A DNA stretch of 60,000 nt from Symsagittifera roscoffensis (GCF_963678635.1 NC_087069.1:39395076-39455075), one strand, 5' to 3'; shown: positions 21,101 through 28,620, numbered from the stretch's first letter. A program made the numbers and translations. The notes: generated by a model from the sequence alone, not told the origin.

Positions 21101-21962
21101 AGCCTGTGAGTTTCCACGTGGGCGGCAGAGTCAACCCTGGGTTTAACACCCACGACAACGACCGAGAAACACTCGCAAGTGACTTCGTAAGTGTTCACGC
21201 CAATACATCTATCTATCGCTTCTCTCTTAAATCTGTTTTCATGAGAACGTTTTTAAATGGCAACCAACTCGCTCGCAAAAAAATGGGAAATGGCGCAGAA
21301 AGCGACGCTCGATTTATAGTTTCAAAAGTGGAAATTTAGATTTGCATTTGGGGTTAGTTATCAAAACCTTGTCAATCATAGAAATTTTTTGCAACTGGGA
21401 AGAAAAATTTCTGAAAAGTTTGGACAAATTTAGACGACTGTCTTTGTTCTGTGAGTTTATATCATCAAGTCATTCCACGCTTTTCCAACTGTCTGTTGTA
21501 TATTCATTTTGAAATGGAATCTTTATTGATCGGAATCGAAATAATTGTTTGAAAATTTAGTCATGCAGTTCATCCTTGAATGGTGTCATTCCTTTTGAAA
21601 ACATTCTAGGTCTTAATTTTGTTAGAAATCTAAAAGAGAAGTTGAAGTTGTTCTGATTTTAAAATTTTCAGTTGTATCTCTGAATATAAGCAAATTTTCA
21701 ATTTGTTCTGAATAATGTCTTGTTAAAATGTTCGATTGTATTGCAGGCAGGAGTCGTGGAAGGACCCGAACTCTGCGCCGGAAATGGACTCTCTGCGCCC
21801 GCGGATTCGGGCCGATATAACTTCAGCAACCCGGTGTTTGAAATAAACGAGGCCCAGCTAGCCATTCGAGACTTCAAAGCCCCCGGAAAAGAACCAAGTG
21901 TCCTTTACGCGCCTTCAACCGAGGAGGAATCGGGTTCCGAACTCGCAAACGTTGAGAATTGA
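1..21962 (+). CDS. LDL receptor-related protein (LRP1/LRP2-like), 3' half of gene, 19 exons
   Basis: Large single-pass endocytic receptor of the LDL-receptor family. The spliced exons listed below total 3,789 nt, exactly 1,263 codons including the stop, and every intron phase matches. Module order is partial YWTD propeller, EGF, ten LDL-receptor class A repeats (SDE acidic cores), EGF, calcium-binding EGF (DIDEC), full YWTD propeller, two poor EGFs, a helix of about 23 residues, and a tail of about 120 residues with FSNPVF. This is the C-terminal architecture of LRP1 and megalin. A ten-repeat cluster and few EGFs after the last propeller look more like LRP2, but I cannot assign orthology. Known family role: clathrin-mediated uptake of many ligands at the plasma membrane, with Ca2+-dependent ligand binding by the class A repeats. 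The 5' part is outside the window. Intron sizes run from 0.1 to 3.4 kb and many introns carry transposons. Confidence 0.93.
783..2400 (+). mobile_element. Decayed non-LTR retrotransposon (LINE), endonuclease-RT relic
   Basis: Lies in LRP intron 1. Fragments in order on the + strand: CGDFHIDIL near 850 (endonuclease GDFNID motif); [14 protein letters not shown] at about 1170-1210 (endonuclease-RT linker); NYRPIFLTS near 1500; [14 protein letters not shown] and [13 protein letters not shown] in the open stretch 1559-1846; and [10 protein letters not shown] near 1965-1990 (RT catalytic YADD). This set is characteristic of the CR1/L2/Jockey group. Several stops and frameshifts show it is dead. 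I saw neither the 5' end nor a clear poly-A tail, so the boundaries are approximate. Confidence 0.85.
2756..2965. repeat. Tandem duplication, 110-bp unit, two copies
   Basis: The stretch starting ATACTGGTATTCGCGATT at 2756 recurs at 2866 almost base for base, ending at GCTGAAACTACAA. The near identity implies a recent duplication inside LRP intron 1. A related GTGCTGAAATTACAAG segment occurs near 7460. Confidence 0.9.
2970..3376. other. Intron 1 end, repeat-like
   Basis: The segment 2980-3060 (ATATGATTGGTTAGTTAG...) resembles the 88-bp repeats at 7518 and 8163. The rest to the acceptor at 3376 shows no coding signal. Confidence 0.4.
3377..3535 (+). CDS. LRP exon: propeller blade
   Basis: Acceptor TGCTAG|GCAC. 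It encodes [17 protein letters not shown] then [18 protein letters not shown] and VLYYSDSV, typical blade spacing with YYSD in place of YWTD. A nearer AG at 3398 is in the same frame but would break the phase with the preceding exon, so 3377 was chosen. Donor AA|GTAAGA, phase 2. Confidence 0.85.
3789..4030 (+). CDS. LRP exon: last propeller blades
   Basis: Acceptor TTTCAG|GAG, donor CAAT|GTTAGT. It encodes [32 protein letters not shown] and [10 protein letters not shown], closing the first propeller. The usual YWTD is replaced by YFFN, so this propeller is degenerate. Confidence 0.88.
4428..4773 (+). CDS. LRP exon: EGF module, LDLa 1 and start of LDLa 2
   Basis: Acceptor GTCCAG|GTCC. It encodes [12 protein letters not shown]...CQC (EGF with the NGGC signature of post-propeller EGFs), then a class A repeat ending [18 protein letters not shown], then [15 protein letters not shown] as the first half of the next repeat. 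Donor CC|GTGAGT, phase 2. Confidence 0.93.
5232..5537 (+). CDS. LRP exon: LDLa 2 (end), LDLa 3, start of LDLa 4
   Basis: Acceptor TTTCAG|AACC. It encodes [18 protein letters not shown], then [16 protein letters not shown]...[17 protein letters not shown], then an unusual repeat start ([19 protein letters not shown]). Donor TG|GTAAGT splits the Trp codon, which the next exon completes. Repeat 3 has an insertion in its acidic core. Confidence 0.92.
5814..6100 (+). repeat. Dispersed repeat with terminal hairpin, copy 1
   Basis: Begins with the palindrome TCAGGGCAAAGCCCTGA (5814-5830), followed by TGTTCCGACTATCCCTCAA. It then runs through AAATAACTCGCGTTACGC and ATGAATAAACTCTTT to about 6100. The same parts occur at 17330-17460, 19581-20125, 20594-20640 and 35780-36050, in either orientation. 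No coding capacity was seen, so this looks like a non-autonomous element. Confidence 0.6.
6845..6932 (-). repeat. tRNA-derived SINE-like fragment
   Basis: On the minus strand there is a B-box-like GGGTTCGAATCTGACAGG near 6851-6872, preceded by GGCAAAGTGGTCTGGAGG in the A-box position. The spacing is tRNA-like but the arms do not fold cleanly. A SINE head is more likely than a functional tRNA. Confidence 0.5.
7060..7175. repeat. Dispersed repeat related to 14150-14215
   Basis: Here ATTTACCTACGAGGG then CCAACATAAGAGCTG. At 14158-14195, ATTTATCCACGAGGG then CCAACATACGAGCTG. Both lie in LRP introns, and the family is unidentified. Confidence 0.6.
7518..8250. repeat. 88-bp direct repeats flanking a 557-bp segment
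   Basis: 7518-7605 and 8163-8250 both start GGATCATGATTGGTTAAT and end GATCAGGTTCCAC. They differ at only one position that I can find. The enclosed 557 bp shows no recognised protein. The right copy ends 28 bp before the LRP exon at 8279. Confidence 0.9.
8279..8463 (+). CDS. LRP exon: LDLa 4 (end) and LDLa 5
   Basis: Acceptor GTATAG|GCGA. It encodes [18 protein letters not shown] and [33 protein letters not shown]. The donor must be ACA|GTCAGC, because the frame stops a few codons later. This is a weak, non-consensus donor. The acceptor lies only 28 bp after an 88-bp intronic direct repeat. Confidence 0.88.
8632..8837 (+). CDS. LRP exon: LDLa 6 and LDLa 7 (first part)
   Basis: It encodes [20 protein letters not shown]...[14 protein letters not shown] and [21 protein letters not shown]. 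There are two in-phase acceptors, TTACAG|TAAC (8632) and CTTTAG|TACA (8641), differing by three residues. Both keep the frame, and I list the one with the better pyrimidine context. Donor TTG|GTTAGT, phase 0. Confidence 0.9.
9469..9725 (+). CDS. LRP exon: LDLa 7 (end), LDLa 8, LDLa 9 (start)
   Basis: Acceptor CTCCAG|TCTT. It encodes [40 protein letters not shown]...[12 protein letters not shown] and [17 protein letters not shown]. Donor AG|GTCAGT, phase 2. Confidence 0.93.
10047..10224 (+). CDS. LRP exon: LDLa 9 (end) and LDLa 10
   Basis: Acceptor GAGCAG|GTGT. It encodes [18 protein letters not shown] and then [19 protein letters not shown]...CDGTNDCD. Donor GAT|GTAAGT, phase 0. A run of acidic residues ([13 protein letters not shown]) follows repeat 9. 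Confidence 0.92.
10337..10527 (+). CDS. LRP exon: end of LDLa 10, EGF, start of Ca-binding EGF
   Basis: Acceptor CTTCAG|CACG. It encodes HGTDETNC, then an EGF starting VNEC and ending CNEGFQLEP, then DIDECSLQP. The VNEC/DIDEC pair before a propeller is the invariant EGF-EGF-YWTD arrangement of this family. Donor AG|GTAAGA. Confidence 0.93.
11359..11785. mobile_element. Foldback/MITE with ACCCGGG termini
   Basis: Left end ACCCGGGTTGACC, then GAAAATGCTAATCATACAA. The right end on the opposite strand reads ACCCGGGATGACC, then AAAAATACTAGTCATACAA. The arms match apart from a 10-bp insertion on the left. The interior is AT-rich and repeats the ATTGTATGACTAG motif several times. There is no transposase, so it is a non-autonomous DNA element in intron 10528-12136. 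A related interior occurs at 28430-28620. Confidence 0.7.
11786..11860 (+). repeat. tRNA-like fragment
   Basis: Has GTAGATAGTGCGTGAGAC, then GCTTCGAATCC, in A-box/B-box order immediately after the foldback element. It does not close into a clear acceptor stem, so it is probably a SINE or tRNA relic. Confidence 0.35.
12137..12271 (+). CDS. LRP exon: Ca-binding EGF end and propeller entry
   Basis: Acceptor TTTTAG|ATAC. It encodes YCTQRCRN...[15 protein letters not shown] and then the propeller lead-in DTYLLFT. The donor is AC|GTTAGA, supported by an exact phase 2 join to the next exon. Reading on past the donor gives non-family sequence and then a stop. Confidence 0.88.
12577..12813 (+). CDS. 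LRP exon: YWTD propeller blades 1-2
   Basis: Acceptor TTTCAG|CGAC. It encodes [33 protein letters not shown] and [15 protein letters not shown]...[16 protein letters not shown] replaces the first YWTD. Donor AA|GTACGC, phase 2. Confidence 0.93.
13255..13557 (+). CDS. LRP exon: YWTD propeller blades 3-5
   Basis: Acceptor ATTTAG|AAAT. It encodes [27 protein letters not shown]...IGRMYMDG and [18 protein letters not shown], three textbook blades. Donor GA|GTAATT. Confidence 0.95.
13770..14029 (+). CDS. LRP exon: last propeller blades
   Basis: Acceptor GTTCAG|AACA. It encodes [47 protein letters not shown] and the closing [13 protein letters not shown] motif that normally precedes the post-propeller EGF. 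Donor G|GTTTGC, phase 1. Confidence 0.93.
14150..14260. repeat. Dispersed repeat related to 7060-7175
   Basis: Second copy of the ACGAGGG...CCAACATA.GAGCTG family in intron 14030-14681. No coding signal. Confidence 0.6.
14682..14788 (+). CDS. LRP exon: degenerate post-propeller EGF
   Basis: Acceptor TATATAG|ATCC. It encodes [19 protein letters not shown] and [10 protein letters not shown]. This is the second half of the usual NGGCSHLC...CACP EGF, but the expected first cysteine pair is missing and a Met occupies a usual Cys position. Phases 1 and 0 fit the neighbours. A small in-phase exon could have been missed in intron 14030-14681, but I did not see one. Confidence 0.82.
14789..16929 (+). 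other. Large LRP intron without recognised content
   Basis: 2.1-kb intron between the two EGF exons. It is AT-rich with T-runs. The open frames present are short and show no domain. I saw no clear transposon ends. Confidence 0.6.
16930..17065 (+). CDS. LRP exon: juxtamembrane EGF
   Basis: Acceptor TTCCAG|GAAC. It encodes NCRPCSGNG and then [17 protein letters not shown], an EGF with five visible cysteines and the GxxGxxC end motif. A short Gly/Arg/Asp linker leads to the membrane. Donor G|GTTAGT, phase 1. Confidence 0.88.
17330..17465 (-). repeat. Partial copy of the hairpin repeat family
   Basis: GAAGAGTTTATTCATAATGC, GCGTAACGCG and TTGAGGCTAGCTAATTGG match the 5950-6060 segment in reverse orientation. 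The hairpin end is missing here. Confidence 0.6.
17615..17699 (+). CDS. LRP exon: transmembrane helix
   Basis: Acceptor TTCTAG|TGAT. It encodes about 23 hydrophobic residues ([20 protein letters not shown] and a few more) followed by YRHEIK, a positive stop-transfer sequence. This fixes the type I topology. Donor AA|GTAAGT. Confidence 0.93.
17916..19275. mobile_element. 1.36-kb inverted-repeat element with ATCGATTTAAAT arrays
   Basis: Left end CACTGACACAAATGG, then GGATCGATTTAAATTG. The right end on the other strand reads CACTGACAAAAATGG, then GGATCAATTTTAG. Between them, blocks at about 17935-18060, 18285-18460 and 19000-19160 are packed with variants of ATCGATTTAAAT. The CACTG terminus is shared by CACTA- and Chapaev-type DNA transposons, but I see no target duplication and no transposase, so the superfamily is open. 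It lies in the LRP intron 17700-21062. Confidence 0.6.
18082..18147. repeat. 66-bp hairpin
   Basis: GATCTACATAACAATCTCC pairs with GGAGATTGTTAAGTAGATC across a C-rich/G-rich stem and a short loop. It sits inside the inverted-repeat element. Confidence 0.8.
19581..19965. repeat. Tandem duplication, ~211-bp unit
   Basis: TCAGATCTATATTTGTTCTG at 19581 recurs at 19792, with the same following order to CTCGCACAACAAAATGG. The second copy is slightly shorter. The unit belongs to the hairpin repeat family. Confidence 0.85.
19966..20125 (-). repeat. Hairpin repeat family, terminal part in reverse
   Basis: Contains TCAGGGCTTTGCCCTGA at 20083-20099, the reverse complement of the 5814 hairpin, then GAGCAGTCTTG. 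It is contiguous with the duplicated body at 19581-19965. Confidence 0.65.
20594..20650 (-). repeat. Hairpin repeat family, short terminal copy
   Basis: GGCGGTCGGAACT, then TCAGGGTTTCGCCCTGA (20612-20628), then TACGAGCAGT. Only the end of the repeat is present. Confidence 0.6.
21063..21186 (+). CDS. LRP exon: cytoplasmic tail, NPGF
   Basis: Acceptor TTTTAAG|GAG completes the Lys codon from the previous exon. It encodes [18 protein letters not shown] and then [22 protein letters not shown] resembles an NPxY/F adaptor site but lacks the upstream Phe. Donor TTC|GTAAGT, phase 0. It sits after a 3.4-kb transposon-rich intron. Confidence 0.85.
21747..21962 (+). CDS. LRP terminal exon: tail with FSNPVF and stop
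   Basis: Acceptor TTGCAG|GCAG. It encodes 71 residues with [15 protein letters not shown] and an acidic C-terminus ([15 protein letters not shown]), then TGA. FSNPVF matches FxNPx(Y/F), the PTB-domain and clathrin-adaptor signal of this family, with Phe in the Tyr position. Confidence 0.92.
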   Translation, partial: AGVVEGPELCAGNGLSAPADSGRYNFSNPVFEINEAQLAIRDFKAPGKEPSVLYAPSTEEESGSELANVEN

Positions 21963-21991
21963 ATCAACTTCGAAGGCTGAAACATACGAAT

Positions 21992-21997
21992 AATAAA
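21992..21997 (+). terminator. Polyadenylation signal of the LRP gene
   Basis: AATAAA starts 30 bp after the LRP stop codon. Its position fits a very short 3' UTR. Confidence 0.7.
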
Positions 21998-22107
21998 CCC
22001 TGTAACTTGTCAGAAAAAACTATCCTCAACTATTAATAGCTTTTCAAGCAGCTCTAACCTGAATCACAAATCAAATAACATATAGCGCTGAGTCATATCC
22101 ATATCAT

Positions 22108-22497
22108 CAGGGGTGGATTTATGGGAGTGGCAGACGCCCTCCCTCAGGGATTCGACCCCCTCATCAACCAATGGGTCCCCCCTTTGGTATTATTTCATGC
22201 CAATCATTTGCGGCCGAAAAACTCTGAAGCTTTTCTAATTTGGCTCCAATATATAATAATTTTGAAGGGGAGCGCGCGGTGAAAAAAACGTGATTTTTGT
22301 TAATCAAAATTTTCCAAAAGGTGCCCAAAAACGCATTTTCGACCTGTTTTTCCAAAAACTCGCCTGCTTGCGGCGCAATTTTTTTAAAAATAAAATTAGG
22401 GTCCTAATAGTGTTGTGTGAGCGCTTGGAAAATCAATTTGGTCATCCTAAAAAATCCGATAGAATCCCCCTTTCGAGACAATCTAGATCCGCCCCTG
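22108..22497. mobile_element. hAT-type MITE with 8-bp target duplication
   Basis: Ends CAGGGGTGGATTTA and, on the other strand, CAGGGGCGGATCTAG. The flanks CATATCAT (22100-22107) and CATATCAG (22498-22505) agree at 7 of 8 bases. CAGGGG-type termini with 8-bp duplications are diagnostic of hAT elements. At 390 bp without a transposase it is non-autonomous. It lies just beyond the LRP polyadenylation signal. Confidence 0.9.
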
Positions 22498-22505
22498 CAT
22501 ATCAG

Positions 22506-23770
22506 GTAAAGCATCCATTTCACAAATTGAAATTTCAAACTGAAAAATTGTCACATTTGTATCTTTTCCCGTCTAAATATTCAACGCCCAATTCAAACAT
22601 TTTTGCATATACATCAGATACATTTTAAAAAGTCAAAACAAGGGCCAAAACAGTAGTGAACCAAATAAAAAGGGATCAGCTCTCTTGTCAGTACTGTGTC
22701 GCTGTGAAGAAGATGAACGGCCTCAACTCTCTATTGTCTGGAAACGTACTATTGTCTGGATTGTGTGAGAGTCGATTCATGTAGTTCAGACTCTTATATA
22801 GATCGCGATGATTTTTTGCTTGTTTTTTGTCAGGAAGTCGCTTCTTTGTTAAAGGAGGGCAAACTCCACTATCGAAAGTGGAAAGACTTCTAGTTTCGAA
22901 AGGAATTTAATTATCAAATTTCCCAGCCAAATAAGTACTTTAAGTATTGATCCAGTTTTCTCAAGTTGGGATAATTTTATCAAAAAAGTTTCAATCATTA
23001 ACTTCAAGGAGCTTTAATGCTATCTTTAGTTTTTATGAATTTCAAAAAAAATAACAAAATTTAAGTCCGTATTTTTTTTCGGTTTACTTATTTTCATTGA
23101 ATCTTTTCTAACTGTCTGTTCGCCCTGTAGTTATTATCTAACTATAAATGTAAATAGCCTATAATTACAAATGTAGTAACTCTGTAATTACAAATGCCAA
23201 GATCGATTTGTTGTTTGATTTTAAAATTTTCGGGCCGACCTAAAAATATCCGCAAGATCCAGTTTTCTCTCACTGGGTTAGTTTTAAAAGAAAAAGGATT
23301 ATCGTAAGTTCGTTAACACTTTTCCAAGCTTTTAATGGCTATTATTTTTATAATTGCAATTTATCCCTTGATTCAGTATACTGTTTCCATATTTTCACAT
23401 AATTCAATCTACTAACTTGGCAAACAAAATATTTTAGTAAGATAGAGAAAAAAAAACAATAAGAAGGTTTGAAAAAAATTAACTTATTTTTGCGTTACTT
23501 TTCGTTTTACTTCTTTTTATTTAGAAAAACTATTTTGATTGGGATTTTTTGGGCCTTGAGTTAATTGGCCGGTTTTTTAATATGAACCCATCAATTGTAA
23601 TTGCAGATAATCATACTTCCTGTAATGTTCCAAAAACTCACGCTCTATTAACCTGCTGCTTTATGTACTTTTAGCGATTTAGTTGAGTTGTTTGCTTGCC
23701 CAATTGAGTAAAGATTTAATACTTTGTTTGCCCGATTGATCAACAAAACCGCTTTTTGGGTCATTGCCCA
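22506..23770. other. Intergenic, nothing recognised
   Basis: AT-rich with T-runs and short repeats such as TAATTACAAATG near 23160-23195. No coding or RNA signal seen. Confidence 0.5.
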
Positions 23771-23789
23771 GAGTTCTTAAAACCGGGTT

Positions 23790-24065
23790 GAGTTAAAACC
23801 CGGGTTAATACCCGGGTTGAGGTCACATTGAAACTTAGCGATAAGAAAGTGCAAAAAAACAGCGGCGCCCATTGATGAATTGCGAATGTTCCTTGCCACA
23901 ATAGTAAATTTTATCGATAGATTGTCGCTAATTTGGCTAATTTTCAGCAATGAAACAGCGATAAAAAAACTTAAAAAAATGAACAAAAAATTAGGAACTA
24001 CCGCGGTTTGATCCCGCAACCATCAGATCAGCTTGCTGGAAATATATGCTACTTCTGCGCCACAA
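23790..24065 (-). repeat. tRNA-derived SINE-like element
   Basis: Minus-strand head at 24001-24063: GTGGCGCAGAAGTAGC (A-box region), then GTTGCGGGATCAAACC (B-box region). The body at 23921-24000 (TCGCTAATTTGGCTAATTTTC) is repeated alone at 24469-24551. Tandem ACCCGGGTT motifs lie at the left end, 23795-23820. Confidence 0.55.
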
Positions 24066-24468
24066 ATTATTGGATGAGTCTAAATTATATGGTTTGTCAA
24101 CTCTCACTCTCATTTGAAAGCTACTAGAATGTATTAAAATTCGCAAGTTTTAGCGCTGACTTTCTACAGAATCATTTGTGAAATAGCTCTGAAAAATCGC
24201 AGTTTTAGCTATGCGAAAAAGTCTGAGTTATACATGAATCAGCGGAGGAAAATAACGATCACTGGGATACTACAGAAGCAGCGACAATTAACGGTGGGTC
24301 TTCGACCCGGGTAGCTCTCTACAATTACATCAATTGAAGTTAGATTACAACGTGATCTGAAATTTTGTCAAAATATTACTCTCTGAAGTAGAATTTTTAT
24401 ATTGATTATGTGAAGTGGGATGATACAACAATCACTTCAACAAAACGCATCTACAACAATCACTTCAG

Positions 24469-24551
24469 TCTATCGCTAATTTGGCTAACTTTCAGCGGTG
24501 AAACAGCAATAAAAAACCCATTAAAATGAGCAAAAATGGCGAACTACTGGC
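24469..24551 (-). repeat. Second copy of the SINE-like body
   Basis: TCGCTAATTTGGCTAACTTTC through AAAATGAGCAAAAATGGCGA matches 23927-24000 with a few changes. The tRNA-like head is absent. Confidence 0.6.
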
Positions 24552-25780
24552 GTAAAAAGACCAGCAGTGAAAATACCGTACTCAAGGTTTCTTGTTAAAG
24601 GAAAAAATCAAGTTTTATAGGAAGAATGAAAATCAACCATGATTTTACACCTTTACTAAAGCAACGACCGCCCCTCAATTGAATTCAATGACATATTATT
24701 ATAGAGAGCATCCATATATATTAAAGAGCACCCATGTATATTACATCAAAAAGCACCCGCGTATTAAAAAAAACAAGTTCCTTTTTTTTTGAAAAAAAAA
24801 TCTGATCAAACGTAAGCATCGGTCGTAACAAAGTCATGCTGCTCATAAAAAATATTTTACATAACCTTAAATGACAATAAAAACTATTTTTCAACAACTT
24901 AACCGAAACAATAAAAAAAAATTAACGAAAATTATAGCTATAACAAAAAAGAGAAGCACGGAATTGTTTGACGTATCTTCAATCAAATTTTATATTCTTT
25001 TATTCGAGCACTGACATCACTGAAATTGATACATTCCAAAGACTAGCCATTAAGAAGAATCGTAAAGTTTTTTTTTACTACAGTAAAAAATATTGGTAGG
25101 TGCAAACAAGTTTTGGTATTCAACGATGTTTCAGAAAGAAACAGATTTTATACTATACCTGAACGGATATGAGGTACGTGGGTACTTAGGTATGAAGGCA
25201 ACGACCAGTAGCCATTTCCATTTTAAATATATATTTTTTTGTTTTATCCTGGAGAACATATCGTTGCAAATAATAGCTGGCCTTTATCACATGTTCAAAA
25301 AAATTTCCTGTTTCACATGCTATTTTTACCTGTTTTGGGATTCTTAAAAATCGTTAATACATAGGCCAGGTCCAAGTTGCAAAACAAGCTAGCCTAGCCA
25401 GAACTTTTTTCATAGGTTTCTTTGAGGTTTTTCAACATTAATTACAGTATTACTCAATGCACAAATAAATAAATAAAATAATTATTTATAACTCAAATGA
25501 AATTTTGATGAACCAAATAGAACAACCAGAATAAAAATAAACAAGGAAATGCAGCTGATCATAAAAATTTACATTAGACTAAACTACCACGATTATCTCG
25601 CGGAAGACAAGATACGATAGAATTTCCAACAAGGAAAGTACCGACTTTCCGGAAAAAAAACAAATATCTTTATGTACACCAGCTACTCTTTTCATTTGAA
25701 ATTATTTTTTTTAGATTCACAAATTTAACAGAATCTTAGATCAACACATGAGATCGTGTACAGACTATCGTGTTGAGGAG
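24552..25780. other. Intergenic, nothing recognised
   Basis: AT-rich. Short GAGCACCCATGTATATTA-like repeats near 24705-24765. No coding signal beyond short chance frames. Confidence 0.5.
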
Positions 25781-25784
25781 AGGG

Positions 25785-25930
25785 GGGGTGGGTGTGACTG
25801 CTTTTTTCTATTCTGGTAGCCAAACTTTTCCAACGGGTCCCCTGTGGTATAATTTTACATCCGATTTTAGAACATCCATATAACTAATTTTGAGAGGAGA
25901 ACGCAACTCAAGAAAATGTTATTTTGATCT
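25785..25930. mobile_element. Diverged relative of the hAT MITE
   Basis: CAACGGGTCCCCTGTGGTAT and AACTAATTTTGAGAGGAGA match the interior of the 22108-22497 element (CAATGGGTCCCCCCTTTGGT, TAATTTTGAAGGGGAG) at the same spacing. The terminal repeats are not recognisable. Confidence 0.6.
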
Positions 25931-26394
25931 CCTTTTTGTTAAGCCACTTGAATTACCATCTCATTATATTCGTAGAATCAACTCACGTTACATGTCACAA
26001 TTTTTCAGGAATCTCTCGTATAATCTCGCCCAAAACTCAAAAGGACGATCAAAAATTTTAATACAACTCAATACAAGTCATCATCTTTGGTCAATTCGAA
26101 TTATCCGAAGTATGTCAAGCAATTTCAAGTAAAGTATTTCAACATTTATTAATGCTACTATTAGGAAGACGTTACATTGCACCTCATAGCCAATTGCATC
26201 ATAACAAGGTCAAAAAATTCATCAGTCACCGATAAATTCATCATTCTAATAAAAAGCACAAACTGTATACACGTTGAGCTCGTCTAATCAAAATTAAATT
26301 GGCTAGGTTGGCCTCTTGCTACCCGGGTCGAGTCGCTCACTTTGTGTTTTGACGTTTAAAGTTAAGCACATGTCAGTGCTCGACCGAAAACGAA

Positions 26395-26990
26395 TAGTCT
26401 GGGGCTTGGGTCGAGACATACATCGAGCACGGTCGAAACCCTCTTCGAGTACGGTCGAAACATACTTTGAGAGCACGGTCGAAACAAACTTCGAGAATGG
26501 CCAAAACATACCTTGAGCACGGTCGAAAAAAATCGAGTGCCCTGCGGTCATTCGGAGTCAGAAAGAAAAGTTTCTTTCCCATTATCAACATACTTTGTTA
26601 AATTGTTTTCGACTCAAATTGCTAACCAGTATATCAAGAGATGGAAAAACTTGGCTCAAAAAAAGTTCTTCTCTCAAACGCATTCACTTTGCAAACAACT
26701 AACCATTTCATTCTGATAAAAAAGCATCATAAGAATTTACCGGAAAAGCATAAATTATAACGTTTAATTTTGGATAACGCATGTTGATTGAAAGTCGAAA
26801 CATACCCCATTTCGATTGAGTGCAGTCGAAACACATCTTGCTTGGGTAGAGGACGGTCGATCACACTTTTGCGGCCGAGGACGGTCGAAGAATAGCGAGA
26901 TTTGGTCGAGCACGGTTGAAACATACCGAATTTTGTTCCAGATGGTCAAAACATCCAGATTTTTGTTCAAGATGGTCGAAACATAAAGTG
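26395..26990. repeat. Degenerate minisatellite, GAGCACGGTCGAAACATAC-like unit, two blocks
   Basis: Blocks at about 26400-26530 and 26795-26985 consist of irregular repeats (roughly 25-30 bp) around GCACGGTCGAAACATAC. All repeats have the same orientation, and an unrelated spacer of about 260 bp separates the blocks. Apparent proteins over it are low-complexity repeats and not credible genes. Confidence 0.75.
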
Positions 26991-28430
26991 AGCTCCTCGA
27001 TCCTGGTACAGGAATTACAAGGACTAACCAATTTGTTCCAATAAAAAAAGCTGTTACCGAAAAACATCAAAAAAAATTCTAGCCTTCAAAAATTGAGAGT
27101 TTTTCTTGAATTTTTTTTTTGGATAAATTTCAGATCGTGTATTAATAAAGCAACAAATTTTTGTCATCAAACAAAACTTTTCTTACATTTTAGAAAACAA
27201 CTTTCTTTGGTACATTTTACCTAAAAGTTATACTCTTGGTATCACAACACTTTTCAAATGAAATCTACAGATATTCGCCTAAATAAAAAAAACCCAAAAC
27301 TACCTATTTTACACTTTTGAGTTGAGAAAAGACTAACAAAAATCTACTCTTTGATCAGTAATAGAGGTACCTAGTATTAGGGCTCGACATAAATCACCTA
27401 GTAAATGCAGTTTGTTTTTAGAAGTGACGAACGAAATGAACCAATAAAAAAGCTGCTCCAGCAATTATTTTGGAAAAGTGACTGCTTCAATATATGTACA
27501 GGATCCTCATAAGAACTTATATTGTCTATAAAATTTTACAAGTTTTCATGGATCAGAGCCCATGTCTAAGCCGTCAAATCAATTACGATCAGATTTTGAC
27601 GCCGGACCAATTCACTCTTTCAGATATAATGTCTGAGGTTTCTCCGCAGATTTCTTACATTGTTTGCGAGAATGTTTCAACATCAACATCAACGTCACAT
27701 ACTTAGGTTATACTGGCTATTTTAAGCCTTCAAACCAAGATTTCCCAAATTTTGAACTACCTAATTTCTTTGAAATAGGTTCATCTAGCATGTGTTAAAG
27801 TTTCAACCCTATATTCTAAATAGTCGGAGAGAAAACGACGAAAGTATGAAGAAAAAAGTTCGCTGATTTGCTCGTTGAAATCAGGTGTCTACTTATTTAT
27901 TGTAACCCAGTGTACTTAATAAGATTACAATTCTCGTCATAAATAACTAAATAAAGTTTTGAAAAGTTTTAAATCAATATACAGTTGAGTCGACCAGGCA
28001 CAAGACAAATCAGAGAGCAAAATGCGCAGAATGAAGATGGCGCAGTAAAAAGAGTGCGATCAACTGAGACAAGACAGACTGCGCTCATTATTCAAATACA
28101 GAAAAAAATTCACAGGGCATAAATTTATTTGAATTTAAAATAAATTCAGTCAGATACTTGAATTGGTATGAAAAACAGCCAACTTGTTTTGATGATTATT
28201 TAATAGATTATACAATGAAAGCGCCGTTTTTAATTACCAATTGCTTCATTCAATTTTTAAAAACATCACGTACTATCAGGTGCAGGCTTAGCGTTGTGAA
28301 ATTTTTTTTTCATAAATTTCAGAATTCCACATCCTCACCCGGTTTTAGTATTAGTCCCCGATTCACAGAAATTTATAGTCATAACTTTTTTTCGGGAAAA
28401 AGGTTCACCATACAACTACACATCGTTCCA
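26991..28430. other. Intergenic, nothing recognised
   Basis: AT-rich. Frames of at most 99 codons without recognisable domains or coding composition. Confidence 0.45.
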
Positions 28431-28620
28431 CTTCAGACAAAAATTGTATGCAAATAGAATTACCAGGATTTTTCCCTTAATGCAATCTTATAACTAATAT
28501 TTTTTCCATGGATGGAATTGTATCAGTGGCGTATTTTCCATAGAAAAAAAATACAACTATTTTCAATAGACTCCGTGAACGGAATCGTATGACTAGCAAC
28601 TTTTCAAAACTTTTTTTGTG
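28431..28620. repeat. ATTGTATG-motif repeat, relative of the 11.4-kb foldback interior
   Basis: Contains AAAATTGTATGCAAATAG, GATGGAATTGTATCAGTGG and CGTATGACTAGCAACTTTT, the motif that fills 11385-11770. A stretch at 28523-28575 recurs at 34776-34822, immediately right of the gypsy element. Confidence 0.5.
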
